Assembly: GCF_003236175.1 (NCBI RefSeq)
Contig: NZ_QKTW01000017.1
Span: 136,304 to 200,303, forward strand
Reading direction: 5' to 3'
Source: Taibaiella soli
GTDB taxonomy: Bacteria > Bacteroidota > Bacteroidia > Chitinophagales > Chitinophagaceae
Length of the DNA: 64,000 bases
Part shown: positions 25,532 through 33,859 of the stretch, one piece after another
How positions within the stretch are numbered: the first letter of the stretch is position 1
Layout: the number at the start of each line of letters is the position of its first letter
Program-made: the position numbers and the translations under genes
The notes under the pieces: model-generated
Told to the model about the DNA's origin: nothing
Database searches by the model: none
Seen by the model: the letters and a program-made list of their open reading frames with translations, nothing else

Positions 25532-25798
25532 TCATAAGAAGTTTATTCGAAGAAGCGGATTCAATTGACTGGTAGAAGTACCATGAGAAATTTCAGAAGG
25601 GATTTTGAGTATATCTGTTGAAGACAGGAAACGTTTTTTGGAATTTTTACTTGCTTCTGACGCCAAAGGGATATTCATTTTCTCGCAAATTTTCTTGAAC
25701 TCTGGATACGGCACCTGATACTTTTTCGACAAACTGGTTAGTGATTCAGACCAGACAAGGTCATAGCGTTCTTCGCGACTAATATTTACTTGTTCCAT
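25532..25798 (-). CDS. Truncated DNA-binding-domain protein
   Basis: 88 residues. Residues 1-45 (ISREERYDLVWSE, LSKKYQVPYPEFKKICEKMN, IPL) closely resemble a small N-terminal helix-turn-helix domain found in longer proteins, where it normally continues with a GYW-type motif. Here that continuation is absent and the tail (SKNSKKRFLSSTDILKIPSE) is unrelated. So the gene is a remnant of a longer one, broken just after the HTH. Whether the short protein is made is unclear. Confidence 0.5.
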   Translation of the reverse strand: MEQVNISREERYDLVWSESLTSLSKKYQVPYPEFKKICEKMNIPLASEASKNSKKRFLSSTDILKIPSEISHGTSTSQLNPLLRINFL

Positions 25799-26224
25799 GG
25801 TTGACTTTTACTTGGGGTCAATTTAGACACATTTCAAATGCCCAAGTTGCCAATTAGTCTAAGGTTCAATCGGTTCTTCAAATTTTTCCTTTTCGTTTAT
25901 TCCGAGTCATTTCAATTTATCAATACTGACACTGGGATTTAATCAATCGCGAGGGCTTAAGAAAAACTGCAGGACAACCTGTGGCGATACGGATGCAAGT
26001 GGTTTGTGAAGTTTTTATAAGTGACGCGAGAGAACCGACATCATTTGTGGGTGTAACAATAAATGATTAGGCAAGAAATGTGAGGCGAAACACGTGAAAA
26101 ATGCCCCCTGTTCAAATGATTTTTTTCTTGCTAAATTCGATCTATTATAATGCGTGATTTTTGTATATATAATGACCCATTAGGCAATAATCGTGTTGAT
26201 TTCCAAGATATTATCTATTACACC
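25799..26224. other. Gene-free stretch
   Basis: About 425 bp with no credible gene, RNA or repeat on either strand. A short GGGGTCAATTTAGACAC near 25816 resembles the end of some insertion sequences, but no transposase or second end was found. Confidence 0.5.
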
Positions 26225-26896
26225 ATGAAGAATTATCTTAACCTTTTGTTCGGCGCTTCCATTGGCCTTTCGCTTGGATTAATACTGGGGCTTTCCATAT
26301 CCCCGGTTGCTCAGGCGTTTTTAGGCGTATTTTCTTCAATCATAGCAGTCATTTTAGGAGTTCAAAAGCCCATTGCCTTGTCGACCGAAAGTGCATCATC
26401 TTCATTGGGTAGTGTTGCAAAAACATACACAGTCATTGGTTTTGGGTTTGCTTTATCCATAGGAATCATCTTAGGTATACTGCTGCGAACACATGAAGTG
26501 CTCGAAGTGTCTTTGGACAAACGGGTAAATAATTGGGTTAGAGCAGGATATTCCCAAAAAGATGCTTTAGAATATGCAGCTTTTGAAAAATTAGGTTTCA
26601 GACCAGACCATGGCCAGCAATGGGATACCTCAAAAAAGGCAAATTTGTTCGGTTCAGACGCGAGGGCAGGCGTTCTCTTCGATGACCAAGTAAAGACCGC
26701 ACTTTGCAACTTTACTACTTTGCAGAGTAATGTTTCAGACGAGGTGTTTGTAGGTAACCTCAGATCAGTTTATCAAAATTATCCTATGCCTAAATTGAAC
26801 GCGCTCTCAGATTCTATCCAAAGTTTACATCTTCCCGTTGCAATTGAAAAAAAATTACTAATTGCTTTAAACAGATTTATATGCACAGGAGATTAG
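26225..26896 (+). CDS. Membrane protein, partner of trypsin-like protease
   Basis: About 223 residues from the ATG at 26225; an upstream in-frame ATG at 26150 adds a polar 25-residue stretch in front of the first membrane helix and is less likely. Hydrophobic segments lie at about 5-25, 27-47 and 78-98 (GLILGLSISPVAQAFLGVF, IGFGFALSIGIILGILL). The C-terminal 120 residues are soluble, with a GYSQKDALEYAAFEKLGF helix. The gene overlaps the start of the protease gene by 16 bp, so the two are coupled. Family not recognised. A membrane platform paired with a protease is reminiscent of effector modules in defence islands, but this is inference. Confidence 0.65.
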   Translation: MKNYLNLLFGASIGLSLGLILGLSISPVAQAFLGVFSSIIAVILGVQKPIALSTESASSSLGSVAKTYTVIGFGFALSIGIILGILLRTHEVLEVSLDKRVNNWVRAGYSQKDALEYAAFEKLGFRPDHGQQWDTSKKANLFGSDARAGVLFDDQVKTALCNFTTLQSNVSDEVFVGNLRSVYQNYPMPKLNALSDSIQSLHLPVAIEKKLLIALNRFICTGD

Positions 26897-28296
26897 CGTA
26901 CCAAATTCTGCTTATTCTTTTCATTTCCATTACAAGGGTGTGTGCCGCTGACGAGAATTATGCAAGATCAGTTGTAAAGGTTATGGCATTCTACGGTAAG
27001 GATAAACAAGGTAAAGATTTATGTGGTCTCTCTACTGGATTCGTTTATAACCAGGCCAATACAGTTGTCACTACATTACATTCCATTGCTGGAGCAAATA
27101 GTATTATCGTGCGTAGTGAGATTACAGGAATAATGTTTCGGGCGAAACCTCTTAAAGTTTTAAAAAATGCTGATTTAGTTCTTTTACAGTTAAACACTGA
27201 TTCTCGATTACCTGCACTCCACTCTGCGAATGTATCGTCCAATTCTCATGAAACGTTCAGGATATGGGGCTATCCTCTTGACGTTGCTACAATGCAAGGT
27301 GATAATATCACATTTTTAAGTTCCTTAAATAATGCTCCAGTTTTAAATGAGATAATTGGGACGAGTACTTACCAGAATCTTATCAAAGAAATAAACGCAG
27401 AAGGTTATCCTGCGCTAAATACCCAGATAGAACGAGTAAGTGCTATACAACCAGGTCATTCGGGTTCTCCGATATTTAATTCACTTGGACAAGTGATTGG
27501 TATTGCCGATGGAGGGATTGCTGGTGGTTATGCCCGGATCAATTGGGCTATCAAAGCGGAACCATACCTAAATGATTTATTAGCATCGAATCAAAATGTA
27601 ACAGGGATTTCCAAATCTTCCCTAAACGAATTGTATAGCATGGAGTTGACAAATAAACCAGACGATGTTTTTACACCCAATATTGTAATCCGAGATAGGT
27701 ATAATCAGAAAATGGTGAAGACTTGGGTTAAGAGTTTAGCTGAACTGATCAATTCATTGCCAACGAATGAAGATGATGCTCGCAATGCTTTTAAACATTA
27801 TCAGAATGACTACAAGTTAGATATAGAAGACATCCAGATCCAGGTTTATGAAAATTTTGAAACAGGTTTTACTCTTGCTGTCCCCGTAGGTAGTAAGTTT
27901 TATTTGGATGATAAAAGCGGATATTTTGTTATTGAGTCCGATTATGAGAAAGAATATTACTTGATGAACACGAGTAAAAATTTTGACAGTCTTGTTAACC
28001 GAGCGGATGCATTCGATAAATATTTTGAACTGCTGGACGATTGGATACTCCCTGCGGGAGCCTATTCTGAGTATACAAAAAAAGAGGACTATTATCGCAT
28101 TGGCAGGGATTTACGTTCCTCCGACAACAAGGTGCTTTTGAATGTACGTGCGGATGTCTATCATAATTTTTTAGACGCGAGGGCAACGATCAGGGATTCT
28201 AAACTTAGAAATGGTGCAAATCCAAACACAAGCTATGTTCTCGATGTTTTGGATAGGATAAATAAGAGTAATCTGCCTAAACTAATTCAACAATAG
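26881..28296 (+). CDS. Exported trypsin-like serine protease
   Basis: 471 residues with a signal peptide (about 1-22, ending CAADE). Chymotrypsin-fold catalytic triad: His67 in TTLHSIAG, Asp98 in NADLVLLQL, and Ser194 in PGHSGSPIF. The oxyanion and substrate regions IGIADGG and INWAIKAEP follow as in Trypsin_2/DegP-like proteases. No PDZ domain is evident; the C-terminal 230 residues are a distinct mostly helical domain of unknown type. The gene overlaps the upstream membrane protein gene, so the two probably work together at the envelope. It is the last island gene before the tRNA. Confidence 0.82.
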   Translation: MHRRLAYQILLILFISITRVCAADENYARSVVKVMAFYGKDKQGKDLCGLSTGFVYNQANTVVTTLHSIAGANSIIVRSEITGIMFRAKPLKVLKNADLVLLQLNTDSRLPALHSANVSSNSHETFRIWGYPLDVATMQGDNITFLSSLNNAPVLNEIIGTSTYQNLIKEINAEGYPALNTQIERVSAIQPGHSGSPIFNSLGQVIGIADGGIAGGYARINWAIKAEPYLNDLLASNQNVTGISKSSLNELYSMELTNKPDDVFTPNIVIRDRYNQKMVKTWVKSLAELINSLPTNEDDARNAFKHYQNDYKLDIEDIQIQVYENFETGFTLAVPVGSKFYLDDKSGYFVIESDYEKEYYLMNTSKNFDSLVNRADAFDKYFELLDDWILPAGAYSEYTKKEDYYRIGRDLRSSDNKVLLNVRADVYHNFLDARATIRDSKLRNGANPNTSYVLDVLDRINKSNLPKLIQQ

Positions 28297-28533
28297 CTTT
28301 TGTATTTTCGTTTGTCACATCCCGCCAAAAGCAAGACGATGCGATGAGAAGAAAGCTTGGGAACGTGCAAATTCGTATGTCAGCGGAATTGGGAGACGCG
28401 ATAGACAATATGATCGCTATACGATTTCAATCGTTCAAGTTTTTGTCCAAAGTTGACCAGGATGATTAGAAACTTAGGTCCATTTGACCATCGAAATAGT
28501 GCAAATTTTAGTGCAAGCCGATAAAAAGAAGGT

Positions 28534-28568
28534 AATAAAAAAAGGAGTTACGTTTATCGTAACTCCTT
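28534..28568 (-). terminator. Terminator of tRNA-Leu transcript
   Basis: AAGGAGTTACG (28542-28552) and CGTAACTCCTT (28558-28568) pair perfectly around a 5-nt loop. On the minus strand the hairpin is followed by TTTTTTT. It lies 14 bp beyond the tRNA 3' end. Confidence 0.88.
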
Positions 28569-28582
28569 ATAGACCAATGGTG

Positions 28583-28666
28583 TGCCCAGAACAGGAATCG
28601 AACCTGCACTACCTTGCGATAACCAGATTTTGAGTCTAGCGCGTCTACCAATTCCGCCATCTGGGC
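28583..28666 (-). tRNA. tRNA-Leu (anticodon CAA)
   Basis: On the minus strand an 84-nt cloverleaf starts GCCCAGA and ends TCTGGGC plus discriminator A. The D-loop region GGCGGAATTGGTAGACGC, the anticodon loop CTCAAAA (CAA, reading UUG), a long class II variable arm and the T-loop GGTTCGATTCC are all present. CCA is not encoded directly. Its 3' end faces the AT-rich accessory part, the usual side for island integration. Confidence 0.93.
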
Positions 28667-28727
28667 TTTTTAACTCACTTGATCATCTCAGCGTTATAAC
28701 TAACTCTTTATGAAGACCGTTTGTGTG

Positions 28728-29258
28728 TTAATGGGCAGCAAAAATAAGTACTCTTTGTTGAATTCGCAAGAGGTATTTTCTCCGAAAGTAAAAATCTTTG
28801 ATTTTTGGCAGCAAATCGGGTGTTTGTTCACCATTGTCAAATTGGCTTAAAAGCGGTGCCACGACTGTATCCCAGCCACTCATTTGTTCTTCTAAAGCGG
28901 CCAACGCATTTTTTTTTGCAGATTCGTTTTCTTCGTCCATTTCATACTCAGTAATGGCTTCATTGAGTTCCATCATCTCCATTAAGAACGCTGGCGGCAG
29001 GTTGTATTTCTCATCTTGTTCCAACAGGCCGTTTAATTGAAGGACATAAGCCATCGTTGCGTCAAGATTATTTAATGTCTTGTATGCATCGTTATTAATG
29101 GCGGCCATTCTGAGTGCCTCTGCACGGTGCGCATGATCAGCCATGGTAAAACGGTCGGGATGATACTTGCGGCTTAACTCATAAAATTTCGATTTCACTT
29201 TCGCGGAATCAGGCTTGAATTGCGGCTTCAAGTCATATAGTTCAAAGTAGTTTATCAT
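28728..29258 (-). CDS. hscB: Fe-S cluster co-chaperone HscB-like
   Basis: 176 residues from the internal ATG at 29258; an upstream ATG at 29288 adds ten unlikely residues. N-terminal J-domain with the HPD motif at 33-35 in SRKYHPDRF, and the C-terminal three-helix HscB domain with LLEQDEKYNLPPAFLMEMMELNE, which binds IscU. The protein delivers the Fe-S scaffold to an Hsp70 partner. No isc or suf genes are seen beside it, as is common in Bacteroidota. It is a single gene on the minus strand beyond the tRNA. Confidence 0.88.
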   Translation of the reverse strand: MINYFELYDLKPQFKPDSAKVKSKFYELSRKYHPDRFTMADHAHRAEALRMAAINNDAYKTLNNLDATMAYVLQLNGLLEQDEKYNLPPAFLMEMMELNEAITEYEMDEENESAKKNALAALEEQMSGWDTVVAPLLSQFDNGEQTPDLLPKIKDFYFRRKYLLRIQQRVLIFAAH

Positions 29259-29573
29259 CGTTGCTGAATTAGCGCATTCTATTTGCACGCAAAAATAGCG
29301 AAGATGGTTATGCCTCCAAGTAAGCGTTAAAAGGAAATGTTCAATTTTTATTGATGATTGCAGCTTTAATCAGTCGTCTGGTGTATTTGCGGTGCATTGC
29401 AAATGGATCATTATAGGACGCTGTTGCAGCTTGTATTTGGGCATGGTGATAATAATTTCATATTTAACTTTCTCCGAATCTGGCCAGAGTGGCGGCTTCT
29501 ACTCATATTGATAAATACGTTTGTCATTAAATCATCGATTGTAGGCGTTATATTTGTTTACAAAATCTAGAAC

Positions 29574-30779
29574 ATGATGCGTATCGGATTGATCCGCGAA
29601 AGAAAAACACCACCAGATACTCGTGTAGCGCTTACTCCCAAACAATGTGCCAACCTCATGCAGCAGTATCCCGGTATGACAATCGTTGTAGAACCGTCTC
29701 CAAACAGATGCTACACCGACGACGAATACAGGGCCGAAGGAATCACGATTCAGGAAGACCTGAGTGATTGCGATGTGTTGCTTGGCATCAAAGAAGTAAA
29801 AATTGACTATCTGATTCCTGGAAAAACATATTTCTTCTTCTCGCACACTAAAAAGAAACAACCATACAACCAGAAGCTGATGCAGGCGCTGATCGAAAAA
29901 AAGATCCGCATGATCGACTATGAATGCCTGACGCATATCGATGAACAGCGCATTCTGGGTTTTGGCCTGTACGCCGGTATTGTCGGCGCACATAATGGCT
30001 TGCTGACTTACGGTAAAAAAACCGGCACTTATCAACTGCCTGCAGCGCATGAAGTGGGCAGCTATGAAGACATGCTCAAAGCTTACGAACAAGCCATCAT
30101 CCCGAATATCAAAATTGTGGTGACGGGTTCCGGCAAAGTAGCCGCAGGTATTTTGGATGTAATGACGCAACTAGATATTGAATCTGTAGAACCGGAAGAT
30201 TTCCTCACACACCAATACGACTATCCCGTATATACGCACCTGAAAGGCGCGGCGTTGTATGCAAGAAAGGACAATGATCTTTTTCACCGCGACGATTTTC
30301 ATGCCAATCCGGAAGCGTACAAATGCTTGTTCTCCCAATATGTGTCACAGACTGATATTTTAATGAACGGTATTTACTGGGATGAAAAAATTGCGCGTCT
30401 GTTCGAGAAGCAGGACATCCTGCGCAATGACTGGCGCATCAGCGTCATTTCAGATATTACCTGTGACGTGGATGGTTCCGTGCCGATTAATGTTGGCGCA
30501 TCTACTATTGCAGATCCTGTGTACGGCATCAATCGCAAAACACAGGAAAAAGAAGTAGCATTCCAACCCAATAAAGAAGTGATCGATGTAATGGCGGTTG
30601 ATAATCTGCCTAATGAATTACCGCGTGATGCATCTCAATATTTCGGAGTGCATTTCGAGAAATTTGTACTCAGCGAATTACTGAAAGAAGAGAGCGATAT
30701 TATCCGCAGAGCAACTATCTGCGAAGATGGAAAACTCACTTCGCATTATGAATACCTCAGCGATTACGCATACGCTTAA
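29574..30779 (+). CDS. Alanine dehydrogenase/saccharopine dehydrogenase-like enzyme
   Basis: 401 residues. The N-terminus MRIGLIRERKTPPDTRVALTP is the AlaDh/PNT substrate-domain start, and VVTGSGKVAAG (about residues 182-192) is the dinucleotide-binding loop. The C-terminal region DITCDVDGSVPIN, VMAVDNLPNELPRDAS is characteristic of the branch that includes lysine-forming saccharopine dehydrogenase (LYS1-like). An NAD-dependent amino-acid dehydrogenase acting in the cytoplasm is likely. The exact substrate (lysine/saccharopine or alanine) cannot be decided. A second ATG lies directly after the first. Confidence 0.8.
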   Translation: MMRIGLIRERKTPPDTRVALTPKQCANLMQQYPGMTIVVEPSPNRCYTDDEYRAEGITIQEDLSDCDVLLGIKEVKIDYLIPGKTYFFFSHTKKKQPYNQKLMQALIEKKIRMIDYECLTHIDEQRILGFGLYAGIVGAHNGLLTYGKKTGTYQLPAAHEVGSYEDMLKAYEQAIIPNIKIVVTGSGKVAAGILDVMTQLDIESVEPEDFLTHQYDYPVYTHLKGAALYARKDNDLFHRDDFHANPEAYKCLFSQYVSQTDILMNGIYWDEKIARLFEKQDILRNDWRISVISDITCDVDGSVPINVGASTIADPVYGINRKTQEKEVAFQPNKEVIDVMAVDNLPNELPRDASQYFGVHFEKFVLSELLKEESDIIRRATICEDGKLTSHYEYLSDYAYA

Positions 30780-30797
30780 AAATCTAGCTGAAAACAT

Positions 30798-30877
30798 AAA
30801 GCTCAAAGCCTAAAGCCGTGGAGAAATTCACAAGCCCATTTCATGAATGCGGGCAAGCTTTAAGCTTTGAGCTTTTG
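30798..30877. terminator. Bidirectional terminator region
   Basis: Inverted repeats AAAGCTCAAAGC near 30798-30809 and GCTTTGAGCTTTT near 30864-30877, with inner TAAAGC/GCTTTA arms, form a long hairpin between two convergent genes. Confidence 0.65.
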
Positions 30878-30884
30878 ATTTATT

Positions 30885-32342
30885 TCATTTGCTACAATAG
30901 CCATCATCACCTACAGTAGCTAAATATCGCACTGCCGTAAGTGAAGGGAAAAAGAAATAACCAGCGCCTTTTACGGTAACAAAACGTTCCAGACCTTCTA
31001 TCTGCGTACCAACGGGTTCGCCGGGTATTGTAAATACACGATCCTTATCTTCATGTTTGACACCAATTATCGGATCTGGATCTGAACACAACTGACCATC
31101 GTTCGGATAATTACACCAGGTGTATTGTATGAATTCAAACTGGCGGGAAATGTCTGCATTGAAGCACATGAAATGCAGACCATGTTCTTCTGGATTTTCG
31201 ATAACATATGGCCGTGCTCTTCTGACTATCCGATGTTTCTTGGTTAACTGAATGGACCGTTCGGGCGTATTGTCCTCAAAATGATCGCGTGGATTTGCAC
31301 GTCGTACATGTGAGCCGTATGGGCATTTCAAACCATCAGGGTCGCCAGCATAGCTGATTTTGTCATCCAACATTACCTTTTCACTGTAACTATTACCTGG
31401 ATCGTTATCCGGATATTCAATAAGCGATGCCCCACTCGGCCACCTGCCCATCATCTTTGCCGCAAGTCTGTTGCGTCGCTCTTCATCTGTTCCTTTATCC
31501 AGGATGGATTTTTCATCTATAAACTTCCAGAAGCGATCTACATGTTGTTCTAACTGACGGTACACAAGAAAAGTACCATTACGCCCAAGATCCTTGCAAC
31601 CGCTACCGGCTGCATCTGCGGGCAGTAAATTCATATTGCCCTGTGGCGTCGTAATAATCGGCGTCTCCGGATAAACACCGTATTCATTTTTATACCCAAG
31701 AATAAATTCACCCGTTGCAATTGTGTTGGAAGGATCTCCGGGTCTGCCGCTTCCGGCAATTACCGGTTGTGAAATACCGTCTCTGAATCCGAAATGCTCC
31801 CGGTTGTGTGGCAAGCTGTAACCATCTAACACAGCAACTTCCTTAAGTTCAAATTGCACCAGATTCCTATTTAATTCTGCAAGATATCCATTTAGTATCT
31901 CCTCCGTTTCGCCAAAGACCATCAGCAGCGCATGCCCTACTCTTTCCGATTCCATTGGGTCTTTGTCGTTCGTTTCCGGACTGCCCCACCGCCATTTGCC
32001 AGGCGCACTCTCATCTTCGTCACCCAACAAACGTTGCCGGTGCGGTGTAAAAATGCCTTCCCTGAATTCGCGGTTGAAATTTTTCATGTTGTCATCAGAG
32101 AGTCCCAGTGATTTTAATCCCCAAGGTGTAAAAGCAATATTAAGACAACGATGGATTCCTCTGTTTTCCAAACCGGCGCTTGTCAGCTGCGGATAAACAG
32201 TTTTAAGCCATCCATACGCATATTCCCGAGATGAAGGAAAATTGAGCAATAGCATCCGGGATGCCTTCATGTTTTTGTATGCATAAAGCAGATATCCCTG
32301 CACATCGTCCAGCTCCACTGTTATATCATTGTCTGGTATCAT
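30885..32342 (-). CDS. Dyp-type heme peroxidase
   Basis: 485 residues. The GxxDG-type distal motif FGFRDGISQP (near residue 185-195) with the catalytic Asp, and YGSHVRRANPRD (near 338) holding the proximal heme His, identify a dye-decolourising peroxidase of the larger type. No signal peptide is seen, so it is probably cytoplasmic or delivered by its partner. It lies 9 bp downstream of a membrane-protein gene, forming a two-gene operon that is likely to act in peroxide handling or oxidation of bulky substrates. Confidence 0.88.
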   Translation of the reverse strand: MIPDNDITVELDDVQGYLLYAYKNMKASRMLLLNFPSSREYAYGWLKTVYPQLTSAGLENRGIHRCLNIAFTPWGLKSLGLSDDNMKNFNREFREGIFTPHRQRLLGDEDESAPGKWRWGSPETNDKDPMESERVGHALLMVFGETEEILNGYLAELNRNLVQFELKEVAVLDGYSLPHNREHFGFRDGISQPVIAGSGRPGDPSNTIATGEFILGYKNEYGVYPETPIITTPQGNMNLLPADAAGSGCKDLGRNGTFLVYRQLEQHVDRFWKFIDEKSILDKGTDEERRNRLAAKMMGRWPSGASLIEYPDNDPGNSYSEKVMLDDKISYAGDPDGLKCPYGSHVRRANPRDHFEDNTPERSIQLTKKHRIVRRARPYVIENPEEHGLHFMCFNADISRQFEFIQYTWCNYPNDGQLCSDPDPIIGVKHEDKDRVFTIPGEPVGTQIEGLERFVTVKGAGYFFFPSLTAVRYLATVGDDGYCSK

Positions 32343-32351
32343 AAATAAGAA

Positions 32352-33701
32352 TTAGAATCGTTTCAAAAATGCTTTCGCTTTGTTTTCGTCCAGATCGCGC
32401 ATCAGCTCTGCGTAGATGTGCCCGTTATTGTTGATATTCTTGATGGAGAGATTAGGGTAAGCGCTGTACCAGACTTGTGTATCTATTTCGGTAAGACGGC
32501 TCCAGGCTAAAAAATGTTCTTCATCATAAGCACCTTCAAAAATCAACATCCAGGTTTTGGGAAACAGTTGTGTGTTGCTAAATACGGCCGACAATCCTTT
32601 ACCGCATTTATCGATAAAGTCACAGAGATACTGTTGCCAGCTACCATCAAAATTGCTGGAGAAAAACACTCTTTTATTATCGTCGATAAAAATCCATTTC
32701 GCAAAATGTATAGTAGGAATACCCATCAGCTTGCCTTTTACAAAATGAATCCTGGAGAGGAAATTGGTTACAAAAAGCAAAAACTTGAGTGTTACAAGCC
32801 GCATCCAGCCTGGCTTTACGGCGAGCACCTGTGAAAACTGATTTTGAAAATAGTAGTCTTCATATGTTTCCAGGGTGGCCATGTGTGCTTCATCCAGCTG
32901 ACTCCGCATCAGCGTAATCGGCCGATCACGGCGCTCATGAAACAACTGCAACCATATAGCCCACATCAACATCGCGACGGCAAGAATAATTGCAGGTCCA
33001 ATCAAAATGGGCAAAAGCGGGATGACGATGTAAGGCCATTTGCGGGTAGGCATACTTGTTTTTTTCAACCAGGGAAACAACGGCTGCTTGTCCTCACCAG
33101 TGGCTGACTGAGCTGCGTTACGCAATGATTGATGCACCTCGCGCGCGGACCGGCCTTTGAAATCATGACTATTCAGGTGCTTTCGCAAAAAATCCCGTAA
33201 GCCTTCTTGTTGTTTGATATCAACGACTGTTCGGCCCGGCGACCCGATATAGTAAGCCGCGCTTTTTACAGCATTTTGTTTTAGGTAATCAAAGATTTTA
33301 TGAACGTGCAGGTCTGTGTTTACTGTCTCATCACTACTGCTGCTTGCTCTCTGCGGAAAATCAATACAGTAATCATAAATCGCGACCAATGGTTCATACA
33401 GATCGGCAATCAACCGCAGCAATAAAGAATCCGGCGATTCATCAAAATTGGAAGTAAAAACTAATTGCGGCGGGGTCAAATCTCCATTCACCGAGCTTTC
33501 ATCAAGAATAGTCCACCGAAAATAATGCACGGTGTCTGCAAGTTGCTGAAACGCTTCAATTGCCTTCAAAGATGTGGCATCGGGTTGCGTTCCATTTGCT
33601 GATCGCGTATCGTTTCTTAATCTCAGAAGGTGCTTTCGCAGGTCATCTACTTTCGACGGTTTGATAGGAACGATGACCGTAACCGATTTCTGTGTCGACA
33701 T
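32352..33701 (-). CDS. Membrane-associated partner of Dyp peroxidase
   Basis: 449 residues. The N-terminus resembles a ferredoxin-like fold repeat (VTVIVPIKPSKVDDLRKHL, and a matching stretch with DESSVNGDLTPPQLVFTSNFD). A hydrophobic segment YIVIPLLPILIGPAIILAVAMLMWAI (about 220-248) is the only membrane helix pair. The C-terminal part repeats the pattern (IHFAKWIFIDDNKRVFFSSNFDGSW), so the protein may be an internal duplication of one domain around a membrane anchor. First gene of the operon with the peroxidase. Similar genes beside Dyp peroxidases occur in other bacteria; their role is unknown. Confidence 0.65.
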   Translation of the reverse strand: MSTQKSVTVIVPIKPSKVDDLRKHLLRLRNDTRSANGTQPDATSLKAIEAFQQLADTVHYFRWTILDESSVNGDLTPPQLVFTSNFDESPDSLLLRLIADLYEPLVAIYDYCIDFPQRASSSSDETVNTDLHVHKIFDYLKQNAVKSAAYYIGSPGRTVVDIKQQEGLRDFLRKHLNSHDFKGRSAREVHQSLRNAAQSATGEDKQPLFPWLKKTSMPTRKWPYIVIPLLPILIGPAIILAVAMLMWAIWLQLFHERRDRPITLMRSQLDEAHMATLETYEDYYFQNQFSQVLAVKPGWMRLVTLKFLLFVTNFLSRIHFVKGKLMGIPTIHFAKWIFIDDNKRVFFSSNFDGSWQQYLCDFIDKCGKGLSAVFSNTQLFPKTWMLIFEGAYDEEHFLAWSRLTEIDTQVWYSAYPNLSIKNINNNGHIYAELMRDLDENKAKAFLKRF

Positions 33702-33859
33702 TGGATAATTTATTTATAAACTATATCAAAATCAATACCAATAATCTATTTATATATATTTTTCGTAAATTCAAAGTACGAATAATTTCGCCGACGAGCA
33801 AAAAACAGTAGCGAAGCCTATCCTGAAAATGCCATGAGACTAATTTTTAAAGCAAGTTT

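Noticed and set aside
25816-25840. Insertion-sequence end
   Set aside because: Only one short GGGGTCAATTTAGACAC-like end is seen, with no transposase or second end.
28342-28467. 41-codon open frame between the protease gene and the tRNA
   Set aside because: Too short and without supporting features; chance is likely.
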